Below are positions 17,303 through 25,525 of a stretch of DNA of 38,389 nt, in pieces. The DNA is taken from the NCBI GenBank assembly GCA_964470965.1, contig CAYYIS010000047.1:1-38389 (forward strand), given 5' to 3'. Both the position numbers and the translations under genes were made by a program. The DNA is from CAYYIS01 sp964470965 (GTDB taxonomy: Bacteria > JAAXHH01 > JABIQT01). Numbering within the stretch: the stretch's first letter is position 1; each line of letters begins with the position of its first letter. Under the pieces are notes generated by a model. The model saw nothing but the letters and a program-made list of their open reading frames with translations, searched no databases and was not told the origin of the DNA.

Positions 17303-17346
17303 GATGCAGTACTCCTTAAAATCCTAACAAATCTATCGGAGGTACT

Positions 17347-18780
17347 TTGTCGGAAACAAATAACCACACCATGACGCCGGAGCAATTTCGCCGCAATGGG
17401 CACGCACTGATTGACTGGATCGCGAACTACTACGAGCGGGTTGAATCCCTCCCTGTGCTTTCGCGAGTGAAACCAGGGGAAGTCCGGGCAATGATGCCGG
17501 AAGATCCACCTGAACAGAGCGAGCCGTTCGAGGCCATAATGGAGGATGTGGAACGAATTATCATGCCCGGCATCACTCACTGGCAGTCACCCAATTTTTT
17601 CGGCTTTTTTCCAGCTAACGCCTCACCTCCTTCCGTGCTGGGTGATCTGCTGTCCTCCGGATTGGGCGTTCAGGGTATGCTCTGGGCCACAAGTCCGGCA
17701 TGCACCGAGGTGGAAACCCACATCCTGGACTGGATTGTGGATTTGCTTGATCTGCCGGAAGGATTCAAATCAGACACGGCTGGCGGCGGGGTGATCCAGG
17801 ACAGCGCGTCCAGTGCGACGCTCTGCGCCGTACTCACCGCCAGGGAGCGGGCGTCCGGTTTCGCGGCGAACGCGCGCGGAACCGACGGGAAGCTCGTAGC
17901 CTATACTTCTACGCAGGGGCATTCGTCCATTGAGAAAGCCGTAAAGATCGCCGGACTGGGCAGTGACCAGCTTCGCCTGGTGCCTGTGGATTCACATCTG
18001 GCCATGCGTCCGGATGTATTGGAGAAGATGATACGGGAGGACGTGGCGAACGGGCTGATTCCATGCATTGTCTGCGCCACCATAGGAACTACCTCCTCCT
18101 GCGCAATTGATCCGGTTCCTGCCATAGGCCTTATCTGTAAACAATTCGATATCTGGCTGCACGTCGACGCCGCCCACGCAGGTACTGCGGCCCTCTGCCC
18201 GGAGTACCGGTACATCAATGATGGCGTTGAATTGGCGGACAGTTATTGCTTCAATCCCCACAAGTGGATGTTCACCAACTTCGACTGCGACTGTCTGTAT
18301 ATAAAAGACCGGCATCCGCTGATTAAAACCCTGAGCATCCTCCCGGAATATCTGCGCAATCAGGCCACGGATTCCGGCACCGTGATCGATTATCGGGACT
18401 GGCAGGTCTCTCTGGGACGCCGGTTCCGGGCCCTGAAACTCTGGTTCGTTATTCGTCAATATGGTGCGGAGGGCATGCGATATCATATACGGAATCATGT
18501 CAGACAGGCACAGGAATTTGCAGCGTGGGTTGAAGCAGACGACCGGTTCGAGCTGGTCGTGCCGCCGGTGCTCAGCCTGGTCTGCTTCCGCCATCGAGGA
18601 GGCGATGAGGAGAATCAGATCCTGATGGACCGGTTGAATGCAAGCGGCGAATTGTTCATCACGCATTCCCGCATACACGATCAGGTTACCCTCCGTTTCA
18701 GCGTGGGCCAATGGCAAACCCAGCAGCACCACGTAGAACATGCCTGGCAACTTATACAGGAAACGGCCGAAACGATATAA
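17347..18780 (+). CDS. Group II PLP-dependent decarboxylase, aromatic-L-amino-acid decarboxylase type
   Basis: 477 residues, close to the about 480 of DOPA/tryptophan decarboxylases. The N-terminal domain (MTPEQFRRNGHALIDWIANYY) and P-x-x-x-HWQSPNFFGFFP are classic. GGVIQDSASSATLCAVL binds PLP phosphate, H192 lies in QGHSS, D274 in HVDAAHAG, and the Schiff-base Lys is K306 in FNPHKWMFTNFDCDCLYIK. It would convert an aromatic amino acid to an amine. Start: TTG at 17347 has GGAGG four bases upstream; the ATG eight codons later has none. It is divergent from the PhyH operon and may share its regulation. Substrate choice among Trp, Tyr, Phe and DOPA is not readable. Confidence 0.92.
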   Translation: MSETNNHTMTPEQFRRNGHALIDWIANYYERVESLPVLSRVKPGEVRAMMPEDPPEQSEPFEAIMEDVERIIMPGITHWQSPNFFGFFPANASPPSVLGDLLSSGLGVQGMLWATSPACTEVETHILDWIVDLLDLPEGFKSDTAGGGVIQDSASSATLCAVLTARERASGFAANARGTDGKLVAYTSTQGHSSIEKAVKIAGLGSDQLRLVPVDSHLAMRPDVLEKMIREDVANGLIPCIVCATIGTTSSCAIDPVPAIGLICKQFDIWLHVDAAHAGTAALCPEYRYINDGVELADSYCFNPHKWMFTNFDCDCLYIKDRHPLIKTLSILPEYLRNQATDSGTVIDYRDWQVSLGRRFRALKLWFVIRQYGAEGMRYHIRNHVRQAQEFAAWVEADDRFELVVPPVLSLVCFRHRGGDEENQILMDRLNASGELFITHSRIHDQVTLRFSVGQWQTQQHHVEHAWQLIQETAETI

Positions 18781-18817
18781 TCGGTTCAACGCCCTACTTC
18801 CTGTTGCCAAATCGGGC

Positions 18818-18834
18818 ACAAACCTTTAGTTTGT
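18818..18834. repeat. Short hairpin with TAAAG centre
   Basis: ACAAAC-CTTTA-GTTTGT is a perfect 6-bp stem with a 5-nt loop, between the decarboxylase and epimerase genes. No T-run follows, so it is weak as a terminator. A related hairpin (AGGAC-TAAA-GCCCT) occurs in the gap before the sulfatase gene, so both may be short REP-like elements. Confidence 0.35.
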
Positions 18835-18873
18835 CCACCAAGCAGAAGTAATGAGCCATCTCCGGAGGAATCC

Positions 18874-19509
18874 ATGAAATTAATGGCAGCGAAATCACTT
18901 GCGATACCCGAAATCATGGTGGTCCGTTTCGGTCGTTTTATGGACCAGCGTGGTTATTTTACAGAACCGTATCGGTCAAGTGATCTGCACAAGAATCCCA
19001 TGACGGATTTTTTGCATGGCGTGACCTTTCTGCAACAGAACGAGAGTTACTCCGTCGCGGGAGTTGTGAGAGGGTTGCATTTTCAGTGGAATCCCAAAAT
19101 GGGCAAGTTCGTCAGAACCATCCGGGGGCATATGGTCGATCTGGTGCTGGACATTCGCAAGGGATCCCCCACTATGGGAAAAATCATCGCTTATGACATG
19201 CCCGATTCCCTGGACGCCGATTACAGCGAATGGATCTGGGTGCCCCCCGGGTTCGCGCACGGTAACTTCTTCACGGAACCAACCACCATCGAATATTTTT
19301 GTAGCGCGGAATACAGCCCGACTACGGAGTCAGGCATCTCACCGGTTGCCCCGGACATCGACTGGTCTTTGTGCGATCCACAACTCAAAGAAAAATTCGA
19401 CGCTCTCATTTCTGCCGATCCCAACATGTCGGACAAGGACAGGGACGGCCAGACGCTTGGAGAATGGCTGGCGGACGAGCGGGCAAACCAGTATCAATAC
19501 GAAGGATGA
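18874..19509 (+). CDS. dTDP-4-dehydrorhamnose 3,5-epimerase-like protein
   Basis: 211-residue RmlC-type cupin, slightly longer than the usual about 185. Family marks are GYFTEPYR, the catalytic H69 in VVRGLHFQ, GHMVDLVLDIRKGSPT and WVPPGFAHGNFF (H129). The reaction would be epimerisation of a nucleotide-linked 4-keto-6-deoxysugar. It stands alone, without rmlA, rmlB or rmlD, so it may serve another deoxysugar route; the C-terminal 30 residues (SADPNMSDKDRDGQ onward) are extra. GGAGG lies 5 nt before the ATG. Confidence 0.88.
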   Translation: MKLMAAKSLAIPEIMVVRFGRFMDQRGYFTEPYRSSDLHKNPMTDFLHGVTFLQQNESYSVAGVVRGLHFQWNPKMGKFVRTIRGHMVDLVLDIRKGSPTMGKIIAYDMPDSLDADYSEWIWVPPGFAHGNFFTEPTTIEYFCSAEYSPTTESGISPVAPDIDWSLCDPQLKEKFDALISADPNMSDKDRDGQTLGEWLADERANQYQYEG

Positions 19510-19622
19510 ATCAAACGGGAAACCGCGCCGGGTTCGCATAGCCAAATATGGAGCGCGGGTTAAGCTTTTTCATTTTCTCCCATGTCCGCCTTACATTACA
19601 CACCTATACCAAGAGGTACCCA

Positions 19623-20093
19623 ATGGCACTCGATCTGAAACAGACCATAGTCACGGTGAAAGGCTTGATCATTTTTGGCTGGATTATCGCGGCAATTCGG
19701 TTAGTCCTGGATCTCTCCGCGCCGGAAATTTCGATGTATTTCGGCGTCTACTATGGAATGCCGCTTGTCTACCTGTATTACGGGCTGACCGGCAAAATGG
19801 ATCACCTCTCATGGTCCCGTCTGGCCATTGCCATGGTGGTGGTCGCCTTTTTCGTCTGGTTCATTCCGAACGTGATCACCTATACGACGGCACAGTTCAT
19901 GGGATGGGAATTTGGAAGGTTTTCCGCTGCACGGTCAGTGGAGATTGAAATTTCAGCTATCGACAGAATACTTTCCGGACTGGGCATCAGCGCCATAACG
20001 TTTGTCGCAGGCTCCGTCTGGAGTATCGTATTCGGCTCCATGCTGATCTATCTGCCCAGACGTTTCCGAAAAAAGAGTTCTCATACGGCATAG
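19623..20093 (+). CDS. Small membrane protein of unknown function
   Basis: 156 residues. The ATG at 19623 has AAGAGG upstream and a lysine-containing amphipathic start; a longer frame to 19548 reads less like protein. There are about four hydrophobic segments (GLIIFGWIIAAIRLVL, FGVYYGMPLVYLYYG, LAIAMVVVAFFVWFIP, ISAITFVAGSVWSIVFGSMLIY) and a basic C-terminus (PRRFRKKSS). I do not recognise the family. It lies 113 bp after the epimerase gene and is followed by a strong terminator. Confidence 0.75.
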   Translation: MALDLKQTIVTVKGLIIFGWIIAAIRLVLDLSAPEISMYFGVYYGMPLVYLYYGLTGKMDHLSWSRLAIAMVVVAFFVWFIPNVITYTTAQFMGWEFGRFSAARSVEIEISAIDRILSGLGISAITFVAGSVWSIVFGSMLIYLPRRFRKKSSHTA

Positions 20094-20210
20094 CAGCAAT
20101 TTTCCCAACAGCTTTAACCATCCATGAGGTGAATACACCATCGGGCAATCCGGCGCTGCGGCCGTTTGACAACAGATCTATGGGTTCCAGCCGCTGTATG
20201 AATTCTTTTG

Positions 20211-20255
20211 TCCTGCGGGTCGGCGGCTCTTCACATACGCTGCCGACCCGCAGGA
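20211..20255. terminator. Strong bidirectional stem-loop terminator
   Basis: A 17-bp stem (20211-20227 with 20239-20255, 16 of 17 pairs exact plus one G-T) closes an 11-nt loop between two convergent genes. On the minus strand the stem is followed by ACAAAAG; on the plus strand no T-run follows. It is the longest hairpin I see in the window. Confidence 0.7.
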
Positions 20256-20279
20256 TCCCGCCAAGCAGGGCAAGTCCCG

Positions 20280-21926
20280 TCACCATCTGCCGCTCACCCA
20301 GAGCGTCCAGACTACATCCGATCGGCGGCGACCGTCCAATATCTGACGCCACTCTTGCGCGTAGCGAATGGAGATTTCCGTGCGGGAAACGATCGGGCTT
20401 CTTATGAATACGGTCCATTTCCTTCGAAAGCCGGTGTCTTCTTGCGCCTCCCCTTGTTTTTTCGGTAAAAGGTCTGCGCGCCCTCCCGAGGCAACAGCCC
20501 ATCGGCCGGTGAGTATCAGACCGTCTCGGGACCGGTACCGCAGTTCAGCCAGCCCAATGTGCTCACTTTCCCTGAGATTATGAGACGGCTCCCTTCGCGC
20601 ACGTCTCTCTGACCTTGCCCTCAGTCTAAGATGCTGCGAAATATTCCAGTCTACCTGTCCCCTCATTCTGCTGCGTGTTTCCCGATGTTCTGACAGCGGG
20701 TCCGTTTCTCGCCGCGCCATGCCTGAAAGTGTCAAGGTGCGTGCCAGCCTGCGGCGAATCCTCAACGTGTGAGACCGGGACAGTGTCGAAAACACTCCCC
20801 TACCCGTAGGACGTATATCGATTGTGAATACCGCTATGGTGCGTGCATCCGGTCTGTATCGGATCCTTGAGGCTACCGCACGATTCACGGCGCCCGAGTA
20901 TTTGAGTCGGGCACCGCCGTCAAGCGAACCCTGTGACCAGTGCAGTCCGATAATCATATCGGTTTGACTTTCACCTCTAAAAACTGCTTCCCCGAATATA
21001 TTCACCTGATTGGCGTAGATATCTAAATCCACACCCAGATGAGGGACTGCAGTCATACCATCGATCGCCACCATTGCCGCAGTCGCACCTAACGTTGAAA
21101 CGCCGCTCTGCCACCCGACGCGTGTCCCATGCAAGTGCCTGCCTTCTCCCATACGTGCCGAGAACGCTGTGACGTCCAATGCCCGCGCCCGTGTCGTAAC
21201 GGCGAAACCCGTAAACTGACCGTTCCAGCGTTGTGACTTTGCGGGAACCACCCCGCGGGGACGCCACTTCACCCTGGAAGATAAGCCGTCGATCCGGCGA
21301 AGCCGGGTGGAACCGAAGAGCAGCCCCTGGCCGTATTCCAGTGTATAATTCCCAAGGACGACCAGACTGAAAACGGGCATTTGGCGCAATTCCAGGTAGC
21401 CGGATACCCGTCCGGCTATCGCGTCAGAAGACGGGCGTTCCAATCGTGCGCCCCAGTTCAATCGTTTACCAATCGTGAAATCTGTCTGAACCCCTGTTCG
21501 GGATGATCGCTCTCCTGAATGTCTGACGTGTTGATTCCGGGTTGTCCGCCATCGGCCGGTGGCCTCCGGCTTTGTCTTCATTACGACGAGGAACGGACGG
21601 ATCCTGTCCAGCAGATAGTCGTTTATGGCGTCTACTTTTCTCAGGCCATCGATGTCGTAAAATGCACCATTCTCCTTTCGGTGGCGAATGATACTCTGAG
21701 CGATATCACCGGTTATCCAAGGCAACTGTTCCAACTCGACCGATCCCGCCCTGTTGAGGTCCAGCGGATTTTGAAGCAAGACCTCGAGGCGCCCAAGGTC
21801 TTCTATATCCGTCATGCCATCTTCTGAATCCACAAGATTCTCGATTATGGGGTCCATTTCCTGAGCAAAAACACTGGTACAGAGACAGGGCAGACACACG
21901 ATGAGGATGCGCGAAAAGCCGATCAT
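20280..21926 (-). CDS. Helix-hairpin-helix outer-membrane barrel protein
   Basis: 548 residues. A signal peptide (residues 1-21, ending SVFA) is followed by a ComEA-like helix-hairpin-helix region at about 50-115: NPLDLNRAGSVELEQLPWI, then a second hairpin around YDIDGLRKVDAINDYLLDRI. The remaining 400 residues are alternating amphipathic strands rich in Arg and aromatic residues (GYLELRQMPVFSLVVLGNYTLEYGQGLL, and others), ending in an aromatic residue (SGRW), typical of an outer-membrane beta barrel. This architecture is common in the FCB group and has no known function. The ATG overlaps the PorV-like stop in ATGA. Confidence 0.8.
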   Translation of the reverse strand: MIGFSRILIVCLPCLCTSVFAQEMDPIIENLVDSEDGMTDIEDLGRLEVLLQNPLDLNRAGSVELEQLPWITGDIAQSIIRHRKENGAFYDIDGLRKVDAINDYLLDRIRPFLVVMKTKPEATGRWRTTRNQHVRHSGERSSRTGVQTDFTIGKRLNWGARLERPSSDAIAGRVSGYLELRQMPVFSLVVLGNYTLEYGQGLLFGSTRLRRIDGLSSRVKWRPRGVVPAKSQRWNGQFTGFAVTTRARALDVTAFSARMGEGRHLHGTRVGWQSGVSTLGATAAMVAIDGMTAVPHLGVDLDIYANQVNIFGEAVFRGESQTDMIIGLHWSQGSLDGGARLKYSGAVNRAVASRIRYRPDARTIAVFTIDIRPTGRGVFSTLSRSHTLRIRRRLARTLTLSGMARRETDPLSEHRETRSRMRGQVDWNISQHLRLRARSERRARREPSHNLRESEHIGLAELRYRSRDGLILTGRWAVASGGRADLLPKKQGEAQEDTGFRRKWTVFIRSPIVSRTEISIRYAQEWRQILDGRRRSDVVWTLWVSGRW

Positions 21927-22744
21927 CCCCTGAACCTCACTGATAATCCCACACGATGTGTTGCGCCGAGTATCGGGTGCGACGATGCCGTATAGGATGC
22001 TTCGAGGCGGGAGATTTCAATACCGAGCCCTGCGAAAAAAACCGACGGGCTGGTCAGTAAACCGGTACGAATAATCACCGGCGCCATTACCCGGAATTCC
22101 TGACCGATCCGTGCAGCAACCGGCCGCCCCTGCTCCAAATCAAACTGTACGGCGATCGTTATCCCGCCGCCAGTCCGGCTGAGCCCCAGACGTACTGACC
22201 GGGGAATCGTATCCGACCTCCCTGCGATTGACGACCGACGTATTCCCTCCATCTTTAACCCTGCCTGCACACCTGACGGCAGAAGTATCAGTACCCCGGC
22301 GTCCCAGGCCGTTCCGTGTGTGGCGCCGTAGCTGTTGATTGCCAGCATCAGCATCCTAATGGTTGTTCCCAGAAACAGCCGTTGGGACAACGCCCGGCTA
22401 TAGGATATACCGAATACGGATTCGCGATAAAGGTCACCTCCTAAGCTGTGCATAAAGACCCCGACACCCCCGACCGGTGTCGGGATGGCCACTGCCGCCA
22501 TCATACGCCGCAGATCATCGATGCCATACAATCGCGTATGAAAAGTCGTCAGCTCCGTTCCGTCGAGCAAGGAGATCCCTGCCGGATTCAGAAGCACGGC
22601 ATTGGCATCATTCGCCAATGCCACGAACGCTCCGGCCAGCCCCGCCGGACGGACGCCCAGTGGTATCGTCTTGAAAGCGGCACGGCCGGTGCGTGGCTGC
22701 AGGAGAAAAGTGATAATGAGAATAAAAACGAGAGGTCGGCCCAT
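21923..22744 (-). CDS. PorV/PorQ-like outer-membrane beta-barrel protein
   Basis: 273 residues. A signal peptide (MGRPLVFILIITFLLQPRTGRA) leads to the family start PLGVRPAGLAGAFVALANDANAVLLNPAGI, the FadL/PorV-type plug hairpin with its N-P-A-G loop. Repeated strands follow to a C-terminal barrel strand (RVGLSVRF). PorV-type proteins carry or anchor type IX-secreted proteins in Bacteroidota; whether that holds here is unknown. It is the first of a two-gene unit with the HhH-barrel gene. Confidence 0.85.
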   Translation of the reverse strand: MGRPLVFILIITFLLQPRTGRAAFKTIPLGVRPAGLAGAFVALANDANAVLLNPAGISLLDGTELTTFHTRLYGIDDLRRMMAAVAIPTPVGGVGVFMHSLGGDLYRESVFGISYSRALSQRLFLGTTIRMLMLAINSYGATHGTAWDAGVLILLPSGVQAGLKMEGIRRSSIAGRSDTIPRSVRLGLSRTGGGITIAVQFDLEQGRPVAARIGQEFRVMAPVIIRTGLLTSPSVFFAGLGIEISRLEASYTASSHPILGATHRVGLSVRFRG

Positions 22745-22859
22745 ATCCCTTTTTCAATCGAAACGGGAAGCACTGCCATTCCTCTACCACAGTCGGGGAA
22801 TGAATCGGAATCTCGCAGGTAAATGCAATATTTCCCAAAATGACGCGCCATTTCCGCAG

Positions 22860-22887
22860 TTGACAGAATGCATCGCATTTTTATATT
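22860..22887 (+). promoter_or_regulatory. Strong promoter for the tRNA-Arg pair
   Basis: A perfect TTGACA (22860-22865) and TATATT (22882-22887, five of six) are spaced by 16 bp, with the start predicted about 10 bp before the first tRNA. Confidence 0.7.
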
Positions 22888-22903
22888 AGGTGTAGGCATC
22901 TGG

Positions 22904-22976
22904 GCCCCAGTAGCTCAGCTGGATAGAGCAACGGCCTTCTAAGCCGTAGGTCATAGGTTCGAATCCTATCTGGGGT
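22904..22976 (+). tRNA. tRNA-Arg (anticodon TCT)
   Basis: A complete cloverleaf: acceptor GCCCCAG/CTGGGGT (first pair G-U), D arm GCTC/GAGC, anticodon stem ACGGC/GCCGT with loop CTTCTAA (anticodon TCT), T arm ATAGG-TTCGAAT-CCTAT. No CCA is encoded; the discriminator is A at 22977. It reads AGA codons. Confidence 0.95.
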
Positions 22977-23007
22977 ATCCGGTAGATGTAATCATCACAA
23001 AACATGT

Positions 23008-23080
23008 GCGTCCGTAGCTCAGCTGGATAGAGCAACTGACTTCGGATCAGTAGGTCGGGGGTTCGAATCCTCCCGGGCGC
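23008..23080 (+). tRNA. tRNA-Arg (anticodon TCG)
   Basis: A complete cloverleaf: acceptor GCGTCCG/CGGGCGC, D arm GCTC/GAGC, anticodon stem ACTGA/TCAGT with loop CTTCGGA (anticodon TCG), T arm GGGGG-TTCGAAT-CCTCC. No CCA is encoded. It lies 31 bp after the TCT gene and probably shares its transcript. Its 3' half is the left boundary repeat of an integrated element. Confidence 0.95.
23042..23080 (+). repeat. attL-like copy: 3' half of tRNA-Arg(TCG)
   Basis: 39 bases from the anticodon loop to the end of the acceptor stem, repeated at 25450-25488 with 38 of 39 identical. Tyrosine recombinases commonly use such tRNA 3' segments as attachment sites. Confidence 0.85.
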
Positions 23081-23081
23081 A

Positions 23082-24016
23082 CTTATATAACTTTAACGGA
23101 CATAAGGACTTCCGGTATCTGGAATCCTGGACCACTTGTTCGTTGTTGTGTTTTATCTTCCACTTGTCTGCCACCCGAGGGAAAAAGCCGGAAAATTGTG
23201 AGCTTTGGGAGAAGAAAGTCGAAGTTCAGACCCCGCCCTTCCATTTCAGTAAGCGCCTCTATTTGTACGACTTACCTTTTTTTGGACCGGCTGCTCGTGT
23301 GTCTCGTTTTGGCTGCAATTTGCCTACAAGCGCCGTCAAGAAATCTGTACACATTAGAGTCGACCTTCAGTTGATGTACTCGACCTTACGGTAGATACAG
23401 CTGTATTTCTGATCACGCTTTATTTGAATTATACGGTTCATCAACGTGCAAACATCGCATCGGCAAGGAAGTAGGAATCAACATGGCGAGGTAGAACTGG
23501 CCCCACATCATTGCGAATAGGTTGATTGCAGTTATCGTATGTCCCAGAATAATGATCGCGCCCAATATAGTCTTACGCTAACCTGCGACTTGTGGTTTTT
23601 CAACTCTCTAGGATGAAACACCGTAACCAAAATTGAGAGCTTCAACTTCCCCACCCCGAATTCGTAAACGAATTTAACTTCGTGCCTAGGTATGATTTTG
23701 TCCGGATATGGCTCTTTATTACGAGATTGAATGATGAGGGTACGCGCGTGCAACAATATTGCGACTCCTTATCGCTCAACCGGTAAGGAGTGGTGGTACG
23801 TGGTTGGGGTAGCTTGGCTATGGGAGGAGTAGATGATATTCTCTTAGCTGCCTATTGACAATGAATAGACGTCCGTTAAAATTAGAATGACCTTGTCGAA
23901 AACAATGATTCATTTCCTGAGGTCATTGGCAGCGGAAAATTATCACAATAAGTTTGATTCTCCGGATATGCGACATCTGTTGGCGATTGGTTATTGATCT
24001 AGATCGGAGATGTAAT
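23082..24016. other. Left part of the integrated element, no recognisable gene
   Basis: 935 bp, visibly more AT-rich than the flanks, with only short frames that do not read as protein. It holds TTGTCTGCCA at 23164-23173, nine of ten bases identical to a repeat near the right boundary (possible integrase arm site), and a hairpin at 23764-23791 (ACTCCTTA and TAAGGAGT, 12-nt loop). Any former genes here are eroded. Confidence 0.6.
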
Positions 24017-24880
24017 ATGCAGCTGGAATCCTTTCAACGTTATCTTCAATGCCCACAATGCCGAAGTGAACTGCATCTCGAATTCGAAACCTTGGTCTGT
24101 ACCAACTCTCAACATGTCTATCCCATTGTTGATGGTGTGCCGGAATTGCTTACACCGAAAGAGCAAAATAGACTGGTGGGATACCTGGGTACAGCAGATC
24201 TGATGTGTCAGGAATTTAAGAGTAAGAATACAGTCAAACGTCTGACGAAAAGGCTCATCGGCAGTACTTTGCATATGCCTATCAATCAGTCAGTCGAAAA
24301 CATCTGGACCTCTCATAAAGATGAATTAGAACTCGAAATCGGATCCGGTACTCAGACGAGTTCTGCCAATAAGGTGAATTTGGACATCGACCGATTTGTA
24401 AACGTGAATGTGGTGGCTTCGGCACTGGATATTCCATTCGCCGATGAGACCTTTACCCTGATTCGCAGCTCAGCGGTGTTGGAACACGTTAGAGGTCCGA
24501 ACCGTATGGTGGAAGAGATATTTCGCGTTTTGAAACCGGAAGGCTATGTTTATGTGGAAGTCCCTTTCTTACAGCACTACCATGCCTATCCCAATGATTT
24601 TCAGCGGTATACAATAGAGGGACTCAAGACGCTATTCCAGGCGTTCAAAATTATTGAAATTGGTGTGTGTGTGGGCCCTAGTAGCGCCATTACAGCTCTA
24701 GCAGCAGATTGGTTCGAACTCTTTTCCTTTTCGAATAACCGATCCGTAAACAACCTTTTCCGGCTGGTGCCATTAATCCTGTTATGGCCAGTCAAATATC
24801 TGGACTATATCCTTTTAAAAAACTCGCGCGCCCATGAGGTCGCCTCCGGGCTTTTTATTCTGTGCAAAAAACCTGTTTAA
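24017..24880 (+). CDS. Class I SAM-dependent methyltransferase with N-terminal Trm112-like zinc-ribbon remnant
   Basis: 287 residues. The N-terminus (YLQCPQCRSEL, C12/C15, then LVCTNSQHVYPIVDGVPELL) is a Trm112-like ribbon; the fourth ligand is missing or replaced by His. The SAM motif I is ELEIGSG (about 105-111), followed by FADETFTLIRSSAVLEHV and EEIFRVLKPEGYVYVEVPF of the Methyltransf_11/UbiE type. A C-terminal hydrophobic stretch (LFRLVPLILLWPVKYLDYILL) could touch the membrane. ATG 24017 has GGAG 7 nt upstream; a longer frame to 23954 is poor. Base use is AT-richer than its neighbours, in keeping with cargo of the tRNA-integrated element. Substrate unknown; glycan or lipid modification is common for relatives. 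Confidence 0.82.
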   Translation: MQLESFQRYLQCPQCRSELHLEFETLVCTNSQHVYPIVDGVPELLTPKEQNRLVGYLGTADLMCQEFKSKNTVKRLTKRLIGSTLHMPINQSVENIWTSHKDELELEIGSGTQTSSANKVNLDIDRFVNVNVVASALDIPFADETFTLIRSSAVLEHVRGPNRMVEEIFRVLKPEGYVYVEVPFLQHYHAYPNDFQRYTIEGLKTLFQAFKIIEIGVCVGPSSAITALAADWFELFSFSNNRSVNNLFRLVPLILLWPVKYLDYILLKNSRAHEVASGLFILCKKPV

Positions 24881-24909
24881 GGCTATCTCCACCTTGTAAA
24901 CTCTGGAAT

Positions 24910-25185
24910 CTTTTCACACCTTCGAATAAGCCAGCTCACAGATGCCTGTTGAAAGCGGCGGGATTGCGTCGCATACGCTTTCACGATCTAAGGCATACTT
25001 GTGCGTCGATTCTTATCAATCAGGGGGAAAGTCCGAAGTATTTTCAAAGTCAAGTTCGTCACGCATTTATCCATATGACGTTTGACTGATACGGGCATCT
25101 ATTCCCGGGTGCGAGCAGGGAGGCTGCAGCACGGATGGATGAAACAATGTTCGGTTTCAAGGAAAAACTTGGGAGCACAATATAG
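24910..25185 (+). pseudogene. Tyrosine-recombinase integrase C-terminus, inactivated
   Basis: The text reads as the end of a phage-type integrase: LLKAAGLRRIRFHDLRHTCASILINQGESPKY with catalytic H-x-x-R at about 24982-24996, then QVRHAFIHMTFD. A TGA at 25087-25089 interrupts it and the same frame goes on as YGHLFPGASREAAARMDETMFG to TAG at 25183. The stop falls where such proteins usually have Arg, one codon before the catalytic Tyr codon (25090-25092). The N-terminal two thirds are absent, replaced upstream by the methyltransferase gene. This cannot be an active recombinase. Confidence 0.85.
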
Positions 25186-25308
25186 CACGAACCGTCAAAG
25201 TTCGCTAACCGGATTTGTGGTAATTTTTATCGGCCGTTATACGCATGTCACAGCGGATGAATCTTGACAATATTACCTCATCAAATACATTTATAGAATA
25301 ACCATAGC

Positions 25309-25341
25309 TTGTCTACCATTTGTCTACCGATGGTAGACAAA
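25309..25341. repeat. Repeated TTGTCTACC sites, probable integrase arm sites
   Basis: TTGTCTACCA at 25309-25318 is followed by a perfect inverted repeat, TTTGTCTACC (25319-25328), GAT, GGTAGACAAA (25332-25341). Such clustered short repeats beside an attachment core are typical recombinase arm sites. Confidence 0.55.
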
Positions 25342-25449
25342 ACGACGTAAAACAAGACGGAATAGCACGAAAAGAACATTGTTCATATCTCTATACGAGA
25401 CAAAGTGTTACGGATAGAGATAAGACAAGCTATACTCGGAAAATCAATC

Positions 25450-25488
25450 TCGGATCAGTAGGTCGGGGGTTCGAATTCTCCCGGGCGC
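25450..25488 (+). repeat. attR-like copy of the tRNA-Arg(TCG) 3' half
   Basis: 38 of 39 bases match 23042-23080 (one C to T in the T loop/stem region). No 5' half of a tRNA lies upstream, so it is not a gene. It marks the right junction of the element. Confidence 0.85.
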
Positions 25489-25525
25489 GTGATTCTCTTT
25501 CTGTAACCCTCCCGAAAGGATACCC

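Larger units (their letters stand above)
25186..25525. other. Right end of the integrated element, no gene
   Basis: 340 bp without a convincing frame. It contains the TTGTCTACC repeats, the right tRNA-half repeat and the ribosome binding site of the next gene. Confidence 0.6.

Noticed and set aside
23143..23756. Short ORFs in the left part of the element
   Set aside because: No ribosome binding site, motifs or coding-like composition.
25450..25488. Third tRNA-Arg gene
   Set aside because: Only the 3' half is present; no D arm or 5' acceptor strand lies upstream.
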